A DNA stretch of 64,000 bases from Cloeon dipterum (GCF_949628265.1 NC_088786.1:41871681-41935680), one strand, 5' to 3'; counted from the stretch's first letter, positions 20,174 through 31,664 are shown. Program-made: numbers and translations. The notes: generated from the sequence alone by a model not told the origin.

Positions 20174-22516
20174 CTAGGAGCTAGACTTTTCAAATCCCTT
20201 GTGGTTCTTGTGCACTGTCTCGTCGTGCTTCTTCTTCTCCTCTGCGTTTCTGAAGTACATCGTGCATGGGATATGCAATTCACACTTGCGGACTGCCGAT
20301 ACTGAGTCACATGCTGAACATTTTTCGAAGTGTTGGAGAATACCAGAAGCTGATAGTGACTTTTCGCAGAATGGACAGACTGTAGACGCAAATCTTTTTC
20401 CTTTAGTTCTCTCCTTTAACACTTTCCCTCTCTCTTTCTCTTTGTGATCCTTCTCTATGTGATCCTCCAGCTCTTTCGGTGTTCCGAAATCTCGTCCGCA
20501 ATAGTAAACCATGCAAAAGTGGAAATCATTGTGCTTGTTATATATATGGACACGCAAGTGATCAGGTCTGGACAATTTGGAATCACAGTGAGGGCACTGT
20601 ATCTTATCCTCATCCTCCGATGCATCTGAAAAGGGAATAAAATGAGAAATAATACACTGAATTCTTTCACAATCAATTTTAGAAAAGTATGATTTATACC
20701 TTGCGGAAGCAGGGTCTCTTTTTGGGAAGATTTGGCACTTTCAGCTGCAGGATTTACTAAAAACGTGACGGAAAATCAATCATTTTAGAATATTTCAGAA
20801 TATTGTTATTATTATTTTTCTGTTTACCACTCAGAACTTGCGAGGGCCTGTGATGGTTTTGATCTGCTGCAACTGGGTGCTGTGTTGCAAACGTAGGATT
20901 AATTTGTTTTTGGTAATAACGTTCTTGTATTGGAAAATATGCAGCCTGAAAGGCCGCGTGTCCTCCGGAAGCGGTTGCAATCGGCTGGGCTAGAGTCGCC
21001 CGTTGGTCTTGGCGTCTCTGTTCGGGTAGATATACACCAGGCGCGGATCCAGGCATGTAATTGGCCCCTAATTTTAGAAATGTCAAAATGTGTTCATGAT
21101 TGAAGACTCTAAAGTGTAGTTACAAGGAGCTGAACTAGTCGAAGCGTGAGCAATTCCGACCCCAAATTCCGTCCTTCTCTGTATTTTTGCTGGATGCGGC
21201 TCCTCAGAACGATTCGAGTTTTCTCGTCGACTTTGTGGATCGTTGGAATAATCAGATCCTCCTGGGTGTTTCCGAACTGCAATTGTTACAAAAACGTAAA
21301 ATAAAGTTTCCCTATGAAGTGATTGTGGGATTTTCAAAAACAAAAAAATCATTTTTTCAAATTGAAAAAAGAAGTGAGCTCAGGGAGTAAAATTTTTGCT
21401 GAGATTTTAAGATTTTCATAATTCATCCCATCAGGACCAGAAGCTTTGCCCCTTTTCATTTTTTGAAGGGCAAGATAATAACTTCTTCCTCTATGATTGA
21501 AAGAACTCTCTACAGACTCTCGATAATTTTCCAGTAATGCTTCTAAATGAGCTTAATAATAAATTCATTCAATCATTCAAATTAAGGATAAAAAATCATT
21601 ACAAAATGAAAAAATTAGGTTAAATTAAATAAATGCATCTGGAAAAGGGTAGAGAGAAAATCAATAATTTTAGAATATTCAAGAATTTCCTAATTATTTC
21701 TATTTACCACTCGGAACTTCAGAGGGCATGAGATGATTTTGATTTCTTTCAGCTTCGTACTGCGTACAAAATTCAGAATTGAGAGAATATTGCTTTTGAA
21801 ATTCTTGGTTTGGAAAATATGCTGCCTGGAAACCCGCGTGTCTTCCCGAAGCTGTTGCTATCGGCTGGGATGGAGGGATCAGTTGGCCTTGGAATCTCTG
21901 TTCGGGTAGATACTCTCTGAGCGAAGTTCCAGGAATGTAATTTGCCCCTGTTTTTAGAAATATTAACATTTTAACTATTGATGGTTCCAAATTCTTACGC
22001 TGATCGGAACTGGTAGAGGCGTGAGCAATTCCGACCCCTAATTCCGTCCTCCTTTGTCTTTCTGATGGATGCACCTCTCCGGGACAATTCAAGTTTCCTC
22101 GTTGGCTTTGAGGATCGTTTGAGTAATCAGGTCTTTTTGGGCGTTTCGGAACTGCAATTATCGCAATTATGAAAAATGTAATAAGTGTCCCTTTTATATG
22201 TATAGTGATTATCATTACGGGATTTTTAAAATCGGAAAAACATCTATTAAAATGTAACTCAGGAATGGAAAAATAAAAAAATGTTAAAACCAAATTCCCG
22301 TACATACCTGAGAGAATTCGGGGTTCGTCCATTTGCTGCTGCGACTCTGGTTTTCGTAGAATTCGAATTATTCCTCGTCTTCTGACCCTGCACTGAATTT
22401 TGTATATAAATTAAGAAGTGAAACCAAATTTTGGCTACATTAATTATTTCTTACCTGTAATCAGGGTCTGAGATAGGAGCCGCGCTCCTCGTTGGCTTTT
22501 CTCCAGATCCAGACAT
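20174..22516 (-). pseudogene. C2H2 zinc-finger protein, tandem copy 3, duplicated exon pair, frame broken
   Basis: Exons: 22516-22455, 22392-22308, 22151-21999, 21947-21708, 21276-21124, 21067-20828, 20756-20700, 20625-20174. The 3a+3b exon pair (153+240 bases) is present twice in tandem, in the same phase. Exon 2 lacks one A relative to the 30.8-kb copy (GAGGAATAATTC against GAGGAAATAATTC), giving GAG GAA TAA. Adding the base back makes 481 codons, the same as the intact 28.7-kb gene. Exon 5 encodes the usual four fingers with SRPDHLRVHIYNKH in finger 1 and ends NHKGFEKSSS. Exon 4 is the long 57-base form ending LLPQ. A relic of an exon 5 start (ATGCAT after TTTTCCAG) lies near 21635 between the two modules. 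Confidence 0.75.
21365..21560 (-). mobile_element. LINE reverse-transcriptase fragment in intron (copy 1)
   Basis: Decayed copy of the fragment better preserved at 25565-25783, including the region encoding KMK(S)GKASGPDGM-like residues typical of the N-terminal part of non-LTR retrotransposon reverse transcriptase. It has internal indels. It sits between the duplicated exon modules. Confidence 0.6.
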
Positions 22517-22519
22517 TTC

Positions 22520-23045
22520 ACAGCAGCCGAGAGTAAACGAAATCACGAGTTTACTCGCAGGGAGTGAGAGACTGACTGACAAAAGGTTGGCTCAGCTACG
22601 AAAATCCTAACAATGCCAAGCTGCATTTCCAACTCTTTAACAATAATCTGGATTGTTTGGAATGCGCATTCTTAGAATTTACAAAATATCATACGCTCTT
22701 ACGCTGCATTTTACTTTAAGTAACAGTAAAAATATTTTGTGACTTGAAGAGAACACCACCAGCAAGTTTTTTTCCTGAATTCTTTACTTCATTTCTTCAA
22801 AATTGCCTTCTCTCTTCGTTAAGTAAAGAAGTAATATCATCGATATTTACGTTTTAACTTAATTGTACTAATTATTCTTTGCACCTCAATAAATGTAATT
22901 TTTTAAAATTATAAATCATATCATTGCTAAAATATGAGGGATAGTTTAAACTGCAAATACGGCTTCAAAAATTCAGATAAAATTAGATAAACTATCGTAA
23001 TAAATAGTTAAATGCTTTGAAAAATTTTAATAATTTTATTTTACT
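22520..23045. repeat. Upstream block, diverged type (copy 1)
   Basis: AT-rich DNA upstream of copy 3, nearly identical to 26730-27250 and more distantly similar to 310-1000. No gene seen. Confidence 0.65.
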
Positions 23046-23047
23046 CT

Positions 23048-23188
23048 TTTTATCCGCGTCCTCGGAGCGGGAAGGGCGCGCTCTGCACTGGCACGAATGC
23101 TGAAACCCTGGTGCCAATAACACCGCGAACGGATATCATGGCCTCCCAGCCCGTTGAGCAATTTGAGAAATTCGAGTCACTAAACTAA
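23048..23188 (+). pseudogene. Terminal exon of an unrecognised plus-strand gene (copy 1)
   Basis: A short open stretch encodes GKGALCTGTNAETLVP, TDIMASQPVEQFEKFESLN and stop. It is much more GC-rich than its surroundings and is followed by an AATAAA signal at 23271. The same frame is kept in the copy at 27254, where the few base changes are small or synonymous. It looks like the 3' end of a conserved gene carried along by the duplication, as with DUS3. A separate short protein starting at the ATG at 23138 is possible but unlikely. Family not recognised. Confidence 0.4.
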
Positions 23189-23189
23189 C

Positions 23190-24400
23190 CACTTTTGGCC
23201 ATCACATTTATTTTAACCTCAACTATTTTAAGGTTGAATATAATTAAAACCAGGCTTCATCCTCGTTGTCAATAAAAGAGAAATTCGTCTTATTTATTCC
23301 TCGGCCAGTTTCGACGTCATCACAAACGTCCTATTCATGAGGAAGTTGAGGCAAGCTCCAAAGATCAAATGTCAAATTTTAATGTTGTTATGACCAGATG
23401 AACTGTTCAGATGAATTTTGTGCGAAAATAGTAAATTTGAGAAAATTTTGCTGAGTGGGGGAAAACTGGAAATTTAATCAGATATCTGAATATAGTCAGT
23501 AATTTACGGTAGTAACAATTGGTGGATTTTAATCAGGCCAAACACACACCCCTTTCAAAAAGCCGCAATTTAAAAAAAATAACTTTCATGACTCAAAACT
23601 ATATACTATTTCTCTATATACTATACTTCTCACAAATCATAATTTTTCTTATCCCTAAAATAAAAAATAAAACGAGATGTTTTGTGGATTATTAGACGGG
23701 CCCGGTGAGCCTCAGAGGCCCATAACGGGTCGATTTAGGTAATGTTCAACATGGAATTTTGTGGGCGTCATTTTATTTTTTGGTTCGGCCCGAACCTTTT
23801 AGGGCTCGAGCTTATATTTTCAAAGTCGGAAAAACGTTGATTTTCACCCTTTTTAGAGTTCGGAGGACTGCGCTAAGGGCCCGACGGGGCCGTGCTACCC
23901 CGCGTTCGAAAGCTCGTCTATAGGATAACGGTAAGCGCAGGACGGTCGGATTTTTCGCGTCCTCAGGGACCGAGATATTCAGGTCGAAAAATTGAAAATC
24001 CCGCTTAATTTGTTTCTAAAAATGATCTTTAAAATCATTTGACCCTCTTCTAGGACTTTTCCTGAGAGTATCAACCCCTATGGTGCGCACCCCTAAGTTC
24101 TTTTAAGGAAAACATTTCATTTTCTCACTGAAACACAAAAATTGAGGATTTTTAAAGCTTTTTATTTTTAGACCATTTTCGAACTAAATTCTAGCTTGAA
24201 AGATTTCCACGGGCAAAAGCTGTTAAAATTGTATTTTATCCTACAATAATTATGGGTATTCTGCGGGTAAGTTTTCTCATAAAATTGAATCTCGTTTAGG
24301 TGGACGATCGGAAATATTCCATTTGTTTAAATTTTACATCCCCAGGAATTTTTTTAATCAAAGCGATGGTGTTCAGATCGCTTTTAGCATTCTTCTTAAA
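23190..24400. repeat. Duplicated intergenic DNA and downstream block (copy 3)
   Basis: 23190-23690 is nearly identical to 27395-27890; 23690-24400 is the block found 3' of the other zinc-finger genes. No coding frame. Confidence 0.75.
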
Positions 24401-24402
24401 AG

Positions 24403-26723
24403 TTAGCTGGACTTTTCAAATCCCTTATGGTTCTTGTGCACTGTCTCGTCGTGCTTCTTTTTATCATCCGCGTTTCTGAAGTACATTACGCATGGGATAT
24501 GCAATTCGCACCTTTGGACGGTCGATGCTGTGTCACAAGTTTTGAAGTGGTTATGTATAGAACTTGCTGTAAATGATCTCTTGCAGAATGGACAGACGGT
24601 AGAAGACTCTTCTCCTGTAGATCCCTTCTTTAACACTATCTCTCTATCAGTCTCGTGATCCTTCTCTATGTGATCCTCGAGCTCTTCCGGTGTTCCGAAT
24701 TCTCGTCCGCAATAGTAAACCATGCAAAAGTGCAAATCTTTGTGCATCCTATAAATATGTCCACGCAAACCATAAGCTCTGGACGATTTGGCACCACAGT
24801 AAGGGCACTGCAACTTATTCTCATCCTCCGATGCATCTGAAAAGGGAATAAAATGAGAAATAACTCACTAAATTCTTTCACGATCAATTTTAGAAAAGTA
24901 TGATTTATACCTTGCGGAAGCAGGGTCTCTTTTCGGGAAGATTTGGCACTTTCAGCTGCAGGATTTACTAAAAACGTGACGGAAAATCAATCATTTTAGA
25001 ATATTTCAGAATTTCCTATTGTTATTTTTCTGTTTACCACTCGCAAATTGAGGAGAGAGCAGATGATTTTGATCTGTTGCAACTGGGTGCTGTGTTGCAA
25101 ACGTAGGATTCATTTGCTTTTGGTAATAACGTTCTTGGTTCGCAAGATATGCAGACTGAAAAGCCGCGTGTCCTCCGGAAGCGGTTGCAATCGGCTGGGC
25201 TAGAGTCGCCCGTTGGTCTTGGCGTCTCTGTTCGGGTAGATATACACCAGGTGCGGATCCAGGCATGTAATTGGCCCCTAATTTTAGAAATGTCAAAATG
25301 TGTTCATGATTGAAGGCTCTAAAATGAAGTTACATGGAGCTGAACTAGTCGAAGCGTGAGCAATTCCGACCCCAAATTCCGTCCTTCTCTGTATTTTTGC
25401 TGGATGCGGCTCCCCAGAACGATTCGAGTTTTCTCGTTGGCTTTGAGGATCGTTAGAATAATCAGATCCTCCTGGGCGTTTCCGAACTGCAATTGTTACA
25501 AACGTAAAATAAAGTTTCCCTATGAAGTGATGACGGGATTTTCAAAAACGAAAAAATCGTTGTTTTAAATTAAGGCTAATAAAAGAAGTATGAGCTCAGG
25601 GAGTAAAAATTTTGCTGAGATTTTAAGATTATCACAATTCATCCCATGAGGACCAGAAGCTTTGCCACTTTTCATTTTTTGAAGGGCATGAATAACTTCT
25701 TCCTCCATGATGGAAAGAACTCTACAGACTCTCGATAATTTTCCAGTAATGCTTCTAAATGAGCTTAATAGTAAATCATTCAATCATTCAAATTAAGGCT
25801 AAAAAATTATTACAAAATGAAAAAAATAGGTTAAACTAAATAAATGCATCTGGAAAAGGGTAGAGAGAAAATCAATAATTTTTGAATATTTAAGAATTTC
25901 CTAATTATTTATATTTACCACTCGGAACTTGAGATTGCATGAGATGATTTTGATTTCTTTCAGCTTCGTACTGCGTCCAAAATTCAGAATTGAGAGAATA
26001 TTGCTTTTGAAATTCTTGGTTTGGAAAATATGCTGCCTGGAAACCCGCGTGTCTTCCCGAAGCTGTTGCTATCGGCTGGGATGGAGGGATCACTTGGCCT
26101 TGGAATCTCTGTTCGGGTTGATACTCTCTGAGCGAAGTTCCAGGAATGTAATTGTCACCTGTTTTTAGAAATGTTAACATTTTAACTATTGATTGTTCTA
26201 AATTCTCCTTACACTGATCTGAACTGGTCGAGGCGTGAGCTATTCCGACCCCAAATTCTGTCATTTTTTGTCTTTTTTCTGGATGCACCTCTTCAGAACA
26301 ATTCGAGTTTCCTCGTCGATTTTGAGGATCGTTTGAATAATTAGATCCTCTTGGGCGATTCCAAACTGCAATTTTTAAAAATGTAAAAAGTGTCCCTTAT
26401 ATGTATAGTGATTATCATTACGGGATTTTTAAAAACGGAAAAACGTCTCTTAAAATATAACTTAGGAATGGAAAAATAAAAAACAAAATGTTTAAACCAA
26501 ACTCCCGTACATACCTGAGAGATCTCGGGCTCGGTCCATTTGCTGCTGCGACTCTGGTTTTCGTAGAATTCGAATTATTCCTCGTCTTCTGACCCTGCAC
26601 TGAATTTTGTATATAAATTAAGAAGTGAAACCAAATTTTGGCTACATTAATTATTTCTTACCTGTAATCAGGGTCTGAGATAGGAGCCGCGCTCGTCGTT
26701 GGCTTTTCTTCAGATTCAGACAT
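24403..26723 (-). pseudogene. C2H2 zinc-finger protein, tandem copy 4, duplicated exon pair, frame broken
   Basis: Exons: 26723-26662, 26599-26515, 26365-26213, 26158-25919, 25486-25334, 25277-25038, 24967-24911, 24836-24403. It shares with copy 3 the single-base loss in exon 2 (GAG GAA TAA). Correcting it gives 475 codons. Finger region: CPYCGAKSSRAYGLRGHIYRMH, CMVYYC, CPFCKRSF and CELHIPC. The middle of exon 5 (REIVLKKGS, SSIHNHFKTC) is like the 12.0-kb gene, whereas the end (HKNHKGFEKSS) is like copies 3 and 5. That mosaic suggests gene conversion. Confidence 0.72.
25565..25783 (-). mobile_element. LINE reverse-transcriptase fragment in intron (copy 2)
   Basis: Best preserved copy: a 72-codon open frame including EEEVIHALQKMKSGKASGPH, then GMNCDNLKISAKFLLPELI. 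The pattern of an acidic/hydrophobic helix, KMKSGKA, GP(D)G and a following helix is that of non-LTR retrotransposon reverse transcriptase before its catalytic motifs. The FADD-type catalytic box is not present. It is a dead fragment duplicated with the host gene. Confidence 0.7.
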
Positions 26724-26729
26724 TTCACA

Positions 26730-27250
26730 GCAGCCGAGAGCAAACGAAATCCCGAGTTTACTCAGGGAGTGAGAATGATTGACTGACAAAAGGTTGGCTC
26801 AGCCACGAAAATCCTAATAATGCCAAGCTGCATATCCAACTCTTTAACAATAAACTGGATTGTTTGGAACGCGCATTCTCAGAATTTACGAAATATCATA
26901 CGCTCTTACGCTGCATTTTACTCTAAGTAACATTAAAAATATTTTGTGACTTGAAGAGAAGACCACCAGCAAGTTTTTTCCTGCATTCTTTACTTCATTT
27001 CTTCAAAATTGCCTTCTCTCTTCGTTAAGTAAAGAAGTAATTTCATCGAGATTTACGTTTTAACTTAATTGTACTAATTATTCTTTGCACCTCAATAAAT
27101 GTAATTTTTTAAAATTATAAATCATATCATTGCTAAAATATGAGGGATAGTTTAAACTGCAAATACGGCTTCAAAAATTCAGATAAAATTAGATAAACTA
27201 TCGTAATAAATAGTTAAATGCTTTGAAAAATTTTAATAATTTTATTTTAC
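26730..27250. repeat. Upstream block, diverged type (copy 2)
   Basis: Near-identical to 22520-23045. No gene seen. Confidence 0.65.
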
Positions 27251-27253
27251 TCT

Positions 27254-27394
27254 TTTTATCCGTGTCCTCGGAGCGGGAAGGGCGCGCACTGCACTGGCAC
27301 GAATGCTGAAACCCTGTTGCCAATAACAACGCGAACGGATATCATGGCCTCCCAGCCCGTTGAGCAATTTGAGAAATTCGAGTCACTAAACTAA
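27254..27394 (+). pseudogene. Terminal exon of an unrecognised plus-strand gene (copy 2)
   Basis: Same frame and stop as the piece at 23048-23188, ending QFEKFESLN. AATAAA lies at 27479. The differences (for example GALC against GAHC, LVPITP against LLPITT) do not break the frame. Confidence 0.4.
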
Positions 27395-28645
27395 CCACTT
27401 TTGGCCATCACATTTATTTTAACCTCAACTATTTTAAGGTTGAATATAATTAAAACCAGGATTCATCCTCGTGTTGTCAATAAAAGAGAAATTAATTCGT
27501 CTTATTTATTCCTCGACCAGTTTCTACGTCATCACAAACGTCCTATTCATGAGGCAGTTGAGGCAAGCTCCAAAGATCAAATGTCAAATTTTAAGGTTGT
27601 TATGACCAGATAAACTGTTCAGATGAATTTTGTGTGAAAATAGTAAATTTGAGAAAATTTTGCTGAGTGGGGGAAAACTGGAAATTTAATCAGATTTCTG
27701 AATATAGTCAGTAATTTACGCTAGTAACAATTGGTGGATTTTAATCAGGCCAAACACACACCCCTTTCGAAAAGCCGCAATTAAAAAAAAATAACTTTCA
27801 TGACTCAAAACTATACTATTTCTCTATATACTATACTTCTCACAATTCATAATTTTTCATATCCCTAAAACAAAGAATAAAACGAGATGTTTTGTGGATT
27901 ATTAGACTGGCCCGGTGAGCCCCAGAGGCCCATAACGGGTCGATTTTGGTAATGTCCAACATGGAATTTTGTGGGCGTCATTTTAATTTTTGGTTCGGCC
28001 CAAACCTTTTAGGGCTCGAACTATTCATTTTCAAAGTCGGAAAAACGTTGATTTTCAGAATTTTAGAGTTCGGAGGACTGTTCTACGGGCCCCAGGGGCC
28101 CGACGGGACCGTGCTACCCCGCGTTTGAAAGCTCATCTATAGGATAACGGTAAGCGTATGACGGACGGATTTTTCGCGTCCTCAGGGACCGAGATATTCA
28201 GGTCGAAAAATTGAAAATCCCGCATAATTTGTTTCTAAAAATGATCTTTAAATTCATTTGACCCTCTTCTAAGACTGTTCCTGAGAGTATCAACCCCTAT
28301 GGTGCGAACTCCTAAGTTCTTTTAAGGAAAACATTTCATTTTCTCACTGAAACACAAAAATTGAGGATTTTTAATGCTTTATTTTTAGACAATTTTCGAA
28401 CTAAATTCTAGCTTGAAAGATTTCCACGGGCAAAAGCTTAAAATCTGTGTAACTAAATCTAAGAGCTGTTAAAATTGTATTTTCTTCTACAATACTTGGG
28501 TATTCTTCCGGCAAGTGTTTTCTCATAAAATTGAATCTTGTTTAGGAGGACGATCGGAAATATTCCATTTGTTTCAATTTTACATACCCAGGAATTTTTT
28601 AATCAAAGCGATGTTAGTGTTCAGATCGCTTTTAGCATTCTTCTT
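27395..28645. repeat. Duplicated intergenic DNA and downstream block (copy 4)
   Basis: Continues the match to 23190-24400. A GGGCCCCAGGGGCCCGACGGG palindromic run at about 28087 is longer here than in the other copies. No coding frame. Confidence 0.7.
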
Positions 28646-28650
28646 AAAAG

Positions 28651-30993
28651 TTAGCTGGACTTTGTAAATCCCTTGTGGTTCTTGTGCACTGTCTCGTCGT
28701 GCTTCTTCTTCTCCTCTGCGTTTCTGAAGTACATCGTGCATGGGATATGCAATTCACACTTGCGGACTGCCGATAATGAGTCACATGCTGAACATTTTTC
28801 GAAGTGTTGGAGAATACCAGATGCTGATTGTGACTCTTCGCAGAACGGACAGACTGTAGAAGCAAATCTTTTTCCTTGAGCTCTCTCCTTTAACACTTTC
28901 CCTCTCTCTTTCTCTTTGTGATCCTTCTCTATGTGATCCTCCAGCTCTTTCGGTGTTCCGAAATCTCGTCCGCAATAGTAAACCATGCAAAAGTGGAAAT
29001 CATTGTGCTTGTTATATATATGGACACGCAAGTGATCAGGTCTGGACAATTTGGAATCACAGTGAGGGCACTGTATCTTATTCTCATCCTCCGATGCATC
29101 TGAAAAGGGAATAAAATGAGAAATAATTCACTAAATTCTTTCACGATCAATTTAAGAAAAGTATGATTATACCTTGCGGAAGCAGGGTCTCTTTTCGGGA
29201 AGATTTGGCACTTTCAGCAGCAGGATTTACTAAAAACGTGACGGAAAATCAATTATTTTAGAATATTTCAAAAAAAATTTATTTTAATTTTTCTATTTAC
29301 CACTCAGAACTTGCGAGGGCCTGTGTCGCCTGTGATGGTTTTGATCTGTTGCAACTGGGTGCTGTGTTGCAAACGTAGGATTCATTTGTTTTTGGTAATA
29401 ATGTTCTTGGCTTGGAAAATATGCAGCCTGAAAAGCCGCGTGTCCTCCGGAAGCGGTTGCAATCGGCTGGGCTAGAGTCGCCCGTTGGTCTTGGCGTCTC
29501 TGTTCGGGTAGATATAAACCAGGCGCAGATCCAGGCATGTAATTGGCCCCTAATTTTAGAAATGTCAAAATGTGTTCATGATTGAAGGCTCTAAAATGAA
29601 GTTACATGGAGCTGAACTAGTCGAGGCGTGAGCAATTCCGACCCCAAATTCCGTCCTTCTCTGTATTTTTGCTGGATGCGACTGCCCAAAACGATTCGAG
29701 TTTTCTCGTCGACTTTGTGGATCGTTGGAATAATCAGATCCTTCTAGGCGTTTCCGAACTGCAATTGTTACAAAAACGTAAAATAAAGTTTCCCTATGAA
29801 GTGATTGTGGGATTTTCAAAAACAAAAAAATCATTTTTTCAAATTGAAAAAAGAAGTGAGCTCAGGGAGTAAAATTTTTGCTGAGATTTTAAGATTTTCA
29901 TAATTCATCCCATCAGGACCAGAAGCTTTGCCACTTTTCATTTTTTGAAAGGCAAGAATAACTACTTCCTCCATGATGCAAAGAACTCTCTACAGACCCT
30001 CGATAATTTTCCAGTAATGCTTCTAAATGAGTTTAATTATAAATTCATTCATTCATTCAAATTAAGGCTTAAAATTTACATAGGAAATGAAAAAAATTAG
30101 GTTAAACTAAATCAATGCATCTGGAAAAGGGTAGATAGAAAATCAATAATTTTAGAATATTCAAGAATTTCCTAATTATTTATATTTACCACTCGGAACT
30201 TGAGATGGCATGAGATGATTTCTTTCAGGTTCGTGCTGCGCCCAAAAATCGGGATTCTTAGAATATTGTTTTTGAAATTCATGGTTTGGAAAATATGCAG
30301 CCTGAAAACCCGCGTGTCTTCCCGAAGCTGTTGCTATCGGCTGGGATGGAGGGATCAGTTGGCCTTGGAATCTCTGTTCGGGTAGATACTCTCTGAGCGA
30401 AGTTCCAGGAATGTAATTTGCCCCTGTTTTTAGAAATATTAACATTTTAACTATTGATGGTTCCAAATTCTTACGCTGATCGGAACTGGTAGAGGCGTGA
30501 GCAATTCCGACCCCAAATTCCGTCCTCCTTGGTCTTTCTGATGGATGCACCTCTCCGGGACAATTCGAGTTTCCTCGTTGGCTTTGAGGATCGTTTGAGT
30601 AATCAGGTCTTTTTGGGCGTTTCGGAACTGCAATTATCGCAATTATGAAAAATGTAATAAGTGTCCCTTTTATATGTATAGTGATTATCATTACGGGATT
30701 TTTAAAATCGGAAAAACATCTATTAAAATGTAACTCAGGAATGGAAAAATAAAAAAATGTTAAAACCAAATTCCCGTACATACCTGAGAGAATTCGGGGT
30801 TCGTCCATTTGCTGCTGCGACTCTGGTTTTTGTAGAATTCGAATTATTTCCTCGTCTTCTGACCCTGCACTGAATTTTGTATATAAATTAATAAGTGAAA
30901 CCAAATTTTGGCTACATTAATTATTTCTTACCTATCATCAGGGTCTGAGATAGGAGCCGAGCTCCTCGTTGGCTTTTCTTCAGATCCAGACAT
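28651..30993 (-). CDS. C2H2 zinc-finger protein, tandem copy 5, 480 aa, duplicated exon pair, intact
   Basis: Eight exons: 30993-30932, 30869-30784, 30627-30475, 30423-30190, 29758-29606, 29549-29301, 29229-29173, 29099-28651, total 1443 bases with no stop. The N-terminus MSGSEEKPTRSSAPISDPDD is followed by an acidic Gln-rich exon. Two successive modules follow, each a KR-rich piece (PKRPKRPDYS / RKRLEGSDYS) ending in a FGVGIAHASTSS core, plus an Ala/Gln/Tyr-rich piece (ANY-P...PIATASG-HA-FQAAYFP). Exon 4 is the long form. The finger exon has CPHC, CMVYYC, CPFC and CELHIPC fingers. Because all module-bounding introns are phase 1, duplication kept the frame. The intron between modules carries a LINE fragment. 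Of copies 3 to 5, this is the only one with exon 2 intact. Role unknown. Confidence 0.75.
29860..30035 (-). mobile_element. LINE reverse-transcriptase fragment in intron (copy 3)
   Basis: Third copy of the fragment at 25565-25783, at the equivalent place between duplicated modules, with a few indels. Confidence 0.6.
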
Positions 30994-30999
30994 TTCACA

Positions 31000-31570
31000 G
31001 CAGCCGAGAGTAAACGAAAACACGAGTTGTTTCAGGGAGTGTGAATGTCTGACTGACAAAAGGTTGGCTCTGCCACGAAAATCCCAATAAAATTCCAAGC
31101 CTTTCTGACGCATTTGCAACTCTTTAACAATAACCCGGATTGCTTGGAATTCTCGTTCTTTGAATTGATGAAATTTCATCTCGCTCTAACGCTGCATATT
31201 TTATTTTACCTTTAACAAAACAAATATTTTGTGGCCGCCAACGAAGTTTTTTCCTGAATTCTTTGCTCAATTCTTTAAAATTGGCTCCACTTTTTTACCA
31301 AAGAAATAATTCCAATGAATAATTTACGTTTTAACTCAATTGTAATTATTACTATTTGTGCCTTATAAAATACTCTTTTAGCATGAAAAATCACGGCTCA
31401 TTTGTGGATAGTTTCTAAGCGGATTCGAAAATTTTACGATTTTACGATTTTACAGGTAAAATCAACTATTTATTTCGTAGCCGAGCAGCAAGCCTCTGCC
31501 ATATTTTCGGTTTTATTAAATTTAATGTTATTTCCAACTTTAATATAATCGTACTCGACCTTTTTTTGCT
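31000..31570. repeat. Upstream block, shortened copy
   Basis: Matches 310-700, then jumps to the last 130 bases of the block (31440-31570) after a threefold ATTTTACGATTTTACG-like run. The middle 400 bases are missing. Confidence 0.65.
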
Positions 31571-31576
31571 TTTGAG

Positions 31577-31650
31577 GTCGCGGGAGCAGAGGTACACAAA
31601 AATGGCCGACTGGGCGTACATCGACGAGTGCGCGAAGGCCGCCGACCCAG
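31577..31650 (+). pseudogene. DUS3-like fragment, third copy, short
   Basis: The acceptor and first 70 bases of the exon at 1268 are repeated ([20 protein letters not shown], then KAAD). Similarity ends at about 31650, where DNA like the zinc-finger upstream block begins. It is a truncated duplicate with no coding value. Confidence 0.8.
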
Positions 31651-31664
31651 TGTGCCCCTTTATT

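Noticed and set aside
21625..21660. Possible extra exon 5 start (ATGCAT after TTTTCCAG), also at 25840, 30115 and 36375
   Set aside because: The acceptor survives, but the following codons stop at once and no finger sequence follows; treated as relics of the module duplication.
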